Source: Pseudomonas sp. S04
Lineage (GTDB): Bacteria; Pseudomonadota; Gammaproteobacteria; Pseudomonadales; Pseudomonadaceae
NCBI RefSeq assembly: GCF_009834545.1
Contig: NZ_CP019427.1
Coordinates: 5,341,501 to 5,405,500, forward strand
Direction: 5' to 3'
Length of the DNA stretch: 64,000 nucleotides
Shown: piece by piece, positions 60,236 through 64,000 of the stretch
Layout of the letters: each line of letters begins with the position of its first letter
How positions within the stretch are numbered: the first letter of the stretch is position 1
Made by a program: the position numbers and the translations under genes
The notes under the pieces: model-generated
The model's input: the letters and a program-made list of their open reading frames with translations, nothing else
Told to the model about the DNA's origin: nothing
Databases searched by the model: none

Positions 60236-60691
60236 ATGCCCTATGTACCCGTTGCAGAGCTCAAGAATTATGTCGGCAAGGAACTCGGACGTTCCGAATG
60301 GCTCACCATCGACCAGGAGCGCATCAACCTGTTCGCTGAAGCCACGGGCGACTTTCAGTTCATCCACGTTGACCCGGTAAAAGCCGCACAGACACCATTC
60401 GGTAGCACCATCGCCCACGGTTTCCTGTCGCTGTCGCTGATTCCCAAACTGATGGAAGACATCATGGTCCTGCCCCAGGACTTGAAAATGGTCGTCAACT
60501 ACGGCCTCGACAGCGTGCGCTTCATCCAGCCGGTGAAAGTCGATTCAAGGGTCCGGCTCAAGGTCGAACTGACCGACGTCACCGAGAAAAAACCCGGCCA
60601 ATGGCTGCTCAAGGCCACCGCCACCCTGGAAATCGAAGGCCAGGAAAAACCGGCCTATATCGCCGAACCCCTGTCACTGGCGTTCGTGTAA
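60236..60691 (+). CDS. MaoC-like hotdog dehydratase
   Basis: A 151-residue single-hotdog protein; the ATG at 60236 follows AAGGAGAG. The hydratase-2 motif is 'FAEATGDFQFIHVDPVKAAQTPFGSTIAHGFLSLSLIPKLM', with the catalytic Asp and His in 'DFQFIHVD'. 'VNYGLDSVRFIQPVKVDSRVRLKVELTDV' follows. It probably hydrates enoyl-CoA to (R)-3-hydroxyacyl-CoA. PHA or fatty-acid metabolism is plausible, but no partner gene is adjacent. Confidence 0.9.
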   Translation: MPYVPVAELKNYVGKELGRSEWLTIDQERINLFAEATGDFQFIHVDPVKAAQTPFGSTIAHGFLSLSLIPKLMEDIMVLPQDLKMVVNYGLDSVRFIQPVKVDSRVRLKVELTDVTEKKPGQWLLKATATLEIEGQEKPAYIAEPLSLAFV

Positions 60692-60794
60692 CCCCTGCCG
60701 GATGCGGAGCAGTTACTGCTGTTTCGCACCGCGTCTCTATTTATCAGGCACATAGCTGCGGCATACTCGGTCGCCTAATCACCCGGATCCTGCT

Positions 60795-62513
60795 ATGCGC
60801 TTACTTGCACCCCTCGCATTGACCCTGTTGCTCACCGCCTGTGGCGACGGCGAATCGCTGTTGCCGCCGGACGCGCGCCTGCCTGACGGCGGACGCTATC
60901 GGGGCGACCTGGTCGACGGGCTGCTGCAAGGCCAGGGTCGCATCGACTACCCGAACGGCAGTTGGTACGCCGGCCAGTTCGACAAAGGCCAATGGCATGG
61001 GCAGGGCGAGTGGCACGGCAGCAATGGCGAGGTCTACCGCGGCGCCTTCCAGCAAGGGCTGTTCCATGGCCAGGGCGCCCTGACCACCAGCGACAGCAGC
61101 TACACCGGCGGCTTCAAGCTGGGGCGGCGCGACGGCGAGGGCACGCTCAAGGAAAACGGCATGACCTACCGGGGCGAATTCAAGGCCGACCAGTACTCCG
61201 GACTCGGTCGCCTGGAACTCGAAGACGGCAGCCAATACCAGGGCCAGTTCGCCCACGGCAAACCCAATGGCCAAGGCCAGCGCAGCGATGTCAGCGGCAA
61301 TCAGTTCAGCGGCCACTTCATCAACAGCCAACTGGACGGCATTGGCAGCTTCAACAGCGCCGAAGGCGACAGCTATGTCGGCGGCTTCAAACAGAATCAA
61401 CTGCACGGCAAGGGCCGCTACGAAAACGCCGACGGCGACGTGTGGATCGGCCAGTTCAAGGAAGGCGCGCTCAGCGGCAAGGGCGAGCTGATCGGCGCTG
61501 ACAACAGTCACTACCTCGGGCACTTCAGCGACTGGCGCTTCACCGGCCAGGGGCGCCTGAACCTGCCCGATGGCAGCTTCTACGTCGGCCAGTTCGACAA
61601 CGACAGCTATCAGGGCCACGGCACGCTGGTACTGACCGACGGCACGGTGCAGAGCGGCGACTGGATCAATGGCCAGCGCGTGCGTGATGCCGACGGCAAA
61701 TTGCTGCCCGACACCCTGGAGCTGGGCCTGCTGGCCCAGGGCCGCCTGCTCGATGAAGCGCTGGCCAATGTGCCTGCCTCAACTCCCGCGATCGAGCTGT
61801 ACAGCCTGACGCTCGGCGGCGACGGCAAGCAGAGCGTATTCCTGCGCGAGTCCGACTACGTCAGCAACATGCTGGCCAGCCGTTTCGGCGCCTACGGCCA
61901 GATCCGCCTGGTCAACCACCGCGACCACCTCGGCGACCGGCCCATGGCCACCCGCGAAAACCTGCGCCGCGCCGCCCTGACCCTGGCCGAGCGCAGCGGT
62001 CCAGAAGATTTGCTGTTCATCTACCTGACCAGCCACGGCACCCACGAACACGAACTGGTGCTCGACCAACCGCGCATGGAACTGGCCGACCTGCCCGCCG
62101 ATGAGTTGGCCGCCGTCCTGGCACCGCTGAAAAACCGCGACAAGATCATCGTGATTTCCGCCTGCTACTCCGGAGGTTTCCTACCAGCCCTCAAAGACGA
62201 GCGCACGCTGGTCATGACCGCCTCGCGGGCTGACCGTGTGTCGTTCGGCTGCTCCGAGGAAGCGGACTTCACCTACTTCGGCGATGCCCTGTTCGCCCAG
62301 GCACTGAACCAGACCGACGACCTCGAACAAGCCTTCAAGCTGGCCAAGGCCACGGTTGCCGAACGGGAACTGGCAGACAACTTCGAAGCTTCTGAACCAC
62401 AGATCTGGGCACCCAAGGGGGTTCTGGCGCGCTGGCAGGCACTGCGCAAGCAGCAAGCACGAAAAGCGCTGCAAAATGCGGCGTTGAACAACACGGATGC
62501 AAAGAGCAACTAA
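60795..62513 (+). CDS. MORN-repeat lipoprotein with C-terminal C13 (legumain/caspase-like) peptidase domain
   Basis: A 572-residue lipoprotein: lipobox 'LLLTAC' with Cys16, then Gly-Asp. From residue 35 to about 290 there are 11-12 MORN repeats with a 22-23 residue period (aromatic starts at 35, 58, 81, 103, 125, 148, 171, 194, 217, 240, 263 and about 285), each like 'YxGxFxxGxxxGxGxxxxxDG'. A linker (about 295-335) leads to a clan-CD peptidase (about 336-545). The dyad His is His414 in 'LFIYLTSHGTHEHE' and the nucleophile Cys is Cys457 in 'IIVISACYSGGFLP'. It should sit at the outer membrane facing the periplasm. Substrate is unknown; legumain-type enzymes cut after Asn or Asp. Confidence 0.9.
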   Translation: MRLLAPLALTLLLTACGDGESLLPPDARLPDGGRYRGDLVDGLLQGQGRIDYPNGSWYAGQFDKGQWHGQGEWHGSNGEVYRGAFQQGLFHGQGALTTSDSSYTGGFKLGRRDGEGTLKENGMTYRGEFKADQYSGLGRLELEDGSQYQGQFAHGKPNGQGQRSDVSGNQFSGHFINSQLDGIGSFNSAEGDSYVGGFKQNQLHGKGRYENADGDVWIGQFKEGALSGKGELIGADNSHYLGHFSDWRFTGQGRLNLPDGSFYVGQFDNDSYQGHGTLVLTDGTVQSGDWINGQRVRDADGKLLPDTLELGLLAQGRLLDEALANVPASTPAIELYSLTLGGDGKQSVFLRESDYVSNMLASRFGAYGQIRLVNHRDHLGDRPMATRENLRRAALTLAERSGPEDLLFIYLTSHGTHEHELVLDQPRMELADLPADELAAVLAPLKNRDKIIVISACYSGGFLPALKDERTLVMTASRADRVSFGCSEEADFTYFGDALFAQALNQTDDLEQAFKLAKATVAERELADNFEASEPQIWAPKGVLARWQALRKQQARKALQNAALNNTDAKSN

Positions 62514-62540
62514 GCTGAACAGTATCAAGGGAGAAACACT

Positions 62541-63182
62541 ATGTACTTGACGCCTCAGCACGTACTGCTCGCTGGAGCCACCGGCCTGACCGGTGAACAT
62601 TTGCTCGACCGGTTGCTCAACGAGCCCACCATCAGTCGCGTACTGGCGCCCTCTCGCCGACCGCTGGCGGAACACCCGCACCTGGAAAACCCAGTCGGCG
62701 ACCCTACCGTGTTCCTGCCTCAACTCAATGGCCGGGTAGACATCGCCTACTGCTGCCTGGGCACCACGATCAAGCAGGCCGGTTCGGAACCGGCATTTCG
62801 CGCGGTCGACCTGGACATGGTGGTGGCTTTCGCCAAACGGGCGCGCGAAATGGGTGCACGACACCTGATCGTGATCAGCGCCATCGGCGCGGACCCAAAA
62901 TCCTCGGTGTTCTACAACCGCGTCAAAGGGGAAATGGAGCAGGCCCTGCGCGCGCAAGACTGGCCGCAGCTGACCATCTGCCGGCCCTCCCTGCTGCTGG
63001 GCGAACGTCTTGAGCCACGCCTGGCCGAGCAACTCGCCGGTCCGCTGTCCAGGCTGATCCCGGGTAAATACCGTGGCATCGAAGCCTGCCAACTGGCCCG
63101 CGCCATGTGGCGCCTGGCGTTGGAGGAGCAGGACGGGATACGGGTGGTGGAATCGGACGAACTGCGCAAGCTGGGCAAGTAG
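62541..63182 (+). CDS. NAD(P)-binding Rossmann-fold oxidoreductase (HTATIP2-like)
   Basis: A 213-residue atypical short-chain dehydrogenase. The N-terminal '[19 protein letters not shown]' is the GxTGxTG dinucleotide motif. '[66 protein letters not shown]' has the Y-x3-K catalytic pair and Ser of SDR enzymes. The start follows AAGGGAGAAACACT. It lies 27 bases after the MORN/C13 gene, so may be cotranscribed. The substrate is unknown. Confidence 0.87.
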   Translation: MYLTPQHVLLAGATGLTGEHLLDRLLNEPTISRVLAPSRRPLAEHPHLENPVGDPTVFLPQLNGRVDIAYCCLGTTIKQAGSEPAFRAVDLDMVVAFAKRAREMGARHLIVISAIGADPKSSVFYNRVKGEMEQALRAQDWPQLTICRPSLLLGERLEPRLAEQLAGPLSRLIPGKYRGIEACQLARAMWRLALEEQDGIRVVESDELRKLGK

Positions 63183-63189
63183 CCCTGCG

Positions 63190-63474
63190 CTACAACCCGC
63201 CCGTCGCCTGAAACCCGACCCCAAGCACCGTCAACACCGACAACGGCAGCAACAGTGTGTCGAGCAAGGCACTGGCCGGCAGGTCGAGGCCTGGATAACT
63301 TGGGGCTTCGGCACCAAATCGATCCTTGGCACAACAACCACCCTGTAGCGCATACCAGTCCAGGCGCGCCCCGGAATACACCACCGGAGCACCCGGTTGC
63401 GCGGCATCCAGGGTGCGCACGCTGGCACAACCGGCCAGTTGCAAGGCCAGCAGCACCAGCAGCAGCTTACTCAT
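63190..63474 (-). CDS. YceK/YidQ family lipoprotein
   Basis: A 94-residue lipoprotein (start 63474; 63477 also possible). The lipobox 'LALQLAGC' gives Cys16. '[51 protein letters not shown]' matches the YceK/YidQ pattern (Y-x-G-x-R-x-D, then PG.DLP.S...DTLLLP). It ends in a short hydrophobic stretch. The start overlaps the 3' end of ubiX by eight bases, which suggests coupling. Function is unknown. Confidence 0.85.
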   Translation of the reverse strand: MSKLLLVLLALQLAGCASVRTLDAAQPGAPVVYSGARLDWYALQGGCCAKDRFGAEAPSYPGLDLPASALLDTLLLPLSVLTVLGVGFQATGGL

Positions 63475-64000
63475 CACTGCTCAGATGGTGTTCGCCCCAA
63501 CGCGGCAGCATGTCCTGCGGGATGTTCAACACATTGAGAATCCGCGCCACGACAAAATCCACCAGGTCATCGATGGTCTGCGGCTGATGATAGAAACCCG
63601 GCGACGCCGGCAGGATAGTCACGCCCATGTTCGACAGCTTGAGCATGTTTTCCAGGTGAATGCTCGAATACGGCGCCTCGCGCGGCACCACAATCAACTG
63701 CCGGCGCTCTTTCAACGTCACGTCGGCGGCACGTTCGATCAGGTTGTTGCAGGCGCCCATGGCGATGGCGGACAAGGTCCCGGTCGAACAGGGCACCACC
63801 ACCATCGCGGCCGGTGAGCCGGAGCCCGAGGCCACCGGCGACATCCAGTCTTCCTTGCCATACACCCGAATCTGCCCGGCGACCGCACCGGTGTATTCGG
63901 TGAGAAAGGCCTGCATCATCTGTGGCTTGGGCGGCAGCGTGACGTCAGTCTCGGTAGCCAGTACCAACTGTGCGGCCTTGGAGATCAGGAAATGCACCTC
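63467..64000 (-). CDS. ubiX: Flavin prenyltransferase UbiX (5' end beyond the window)
   Basis: The last 177 residues of UbiX are visible, from '[20 protein letters not shown]' to the stop at 63467; the N-terminal flavin-binding part lies beyond 64000. Motifs seen are '[105 protein letters not shown]', diagnostic for the family. UbiX attaches dimethylallyl to FMN to make prenyl-FMN, the cofactor of UbiD in ubiquinone synthesis. Confidence 0.95.
   Translation of the reverse strand, partial: EVHFLISKAAQLVLATETDVTLPPKPQMMQAFLTEYTGAVAGQIRVYGKEDWMSPVASGSGSPAAMVVVPCSTGTLSAIAMGACNNLIERAADVTLKERRQLIVVPREAPYSSIHLENMLKLSNMGVTILPASPGFYHQPQTIDDLVDFVVARILNVLNIPQDMLPRWGEHHLSSDE

Overview
The window is a core chromosomal segment of a Pseudomonas, most likely of the P. 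fluorescens group. This rests on high GC content, on gene content and order, and on many REP-like palindromes of the 'GCTTGC/GCGAGC, GGGAGC' type. The order ladS-like kinase, thiD, thiE, hemL, miaB, phoH-like, ybeY, corC, lnt, leuS, lptE, holA, sltB, lipA, lipB, dacC, rlpA, mltB, rodA, mrdA, rlmH, rsfS, nadD, proA matches what I remember of the P. aeruginosa PA3974-PA4007 region. That is recollection, not a search. I see no prophage, insertion sequence, CRISPR array, tRNA or rRNA.

Layout. 1-16.9 kb holds mixed single genes: a truncated TetR regulator, two tandem zinc metallopeptidases, tesB with a HAD phosphatase, a divergent acetyltransferase/deacetylase pair, a flavoprotein, a RhlE-type helicase, a YedA-like exporter divergent from an Lrp regulator, a DnaQ-like exonuclease, a NYN nuclease, a DUF2076 protein, a YciC-like membrane protein, an EEP hydrolase and HrpB. 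17-23.7 kb holds a lipoprotein, a CDF metal exporter, a second Lrp regulator, a DUF2788 protein, RluE, AMP nucleosidase and AidB. 23.7-29.2 kb holds the LadS-like hybrid kinase, divergent from thiD-thiE-hemL. 29.4-36.7 kb holds a Sel1 protein, a DUF1820 protein, miaB, the ybeZ/ybeY/corC/lnt operon and a YdcF protein. 36.9-44.6 kb holds leuS-lptE-holA, a small arfA gene, an SltB3-type lytic transglycosylase and an LD-carboxypeptidase.

44.7-56.1 kb is one long minus-strand block. It runs proA-nadD-rsfS-rlmH-mrdA-rodA-mltB-rlpA-dacC, then ybeD-lipB-lipA. It combines the rod-shape elongation machinery (PBP2, RodA), peptidoglycan trimming (MltB, RlpA, DacC), ribosome silencing and modification, NAD synthesis and lipoate synthesis. 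56.3-64 kb holds a 3-methyladenine glycosylase, a DedA-PAP2 fusion, a LON-domain protein, an lrgAB pair, a MaoC protein, a MORN-repeat/C13-peptidase lipoprotein, a Rossmann oxidoreductase, a YceK-like lipoprotein and the start-truncated ubiX.

The observations most worth checking are: (i) arfA carries a hairpin inside its coding sequence and its full-length product ends in an ssrA-like LAA; (ii) three perfect DnaA boxes lie within 1.1 kb, one of them beside a near-consensus box; (iii) a lipoprotein joins about 12 MORN repeats to a caspase-like C13 peptidase; (iv) a strong minus-strand terminator at 18.5 kb has no gene in front of it; (v) REPIN-like composite repeats with a conserved centre recur.
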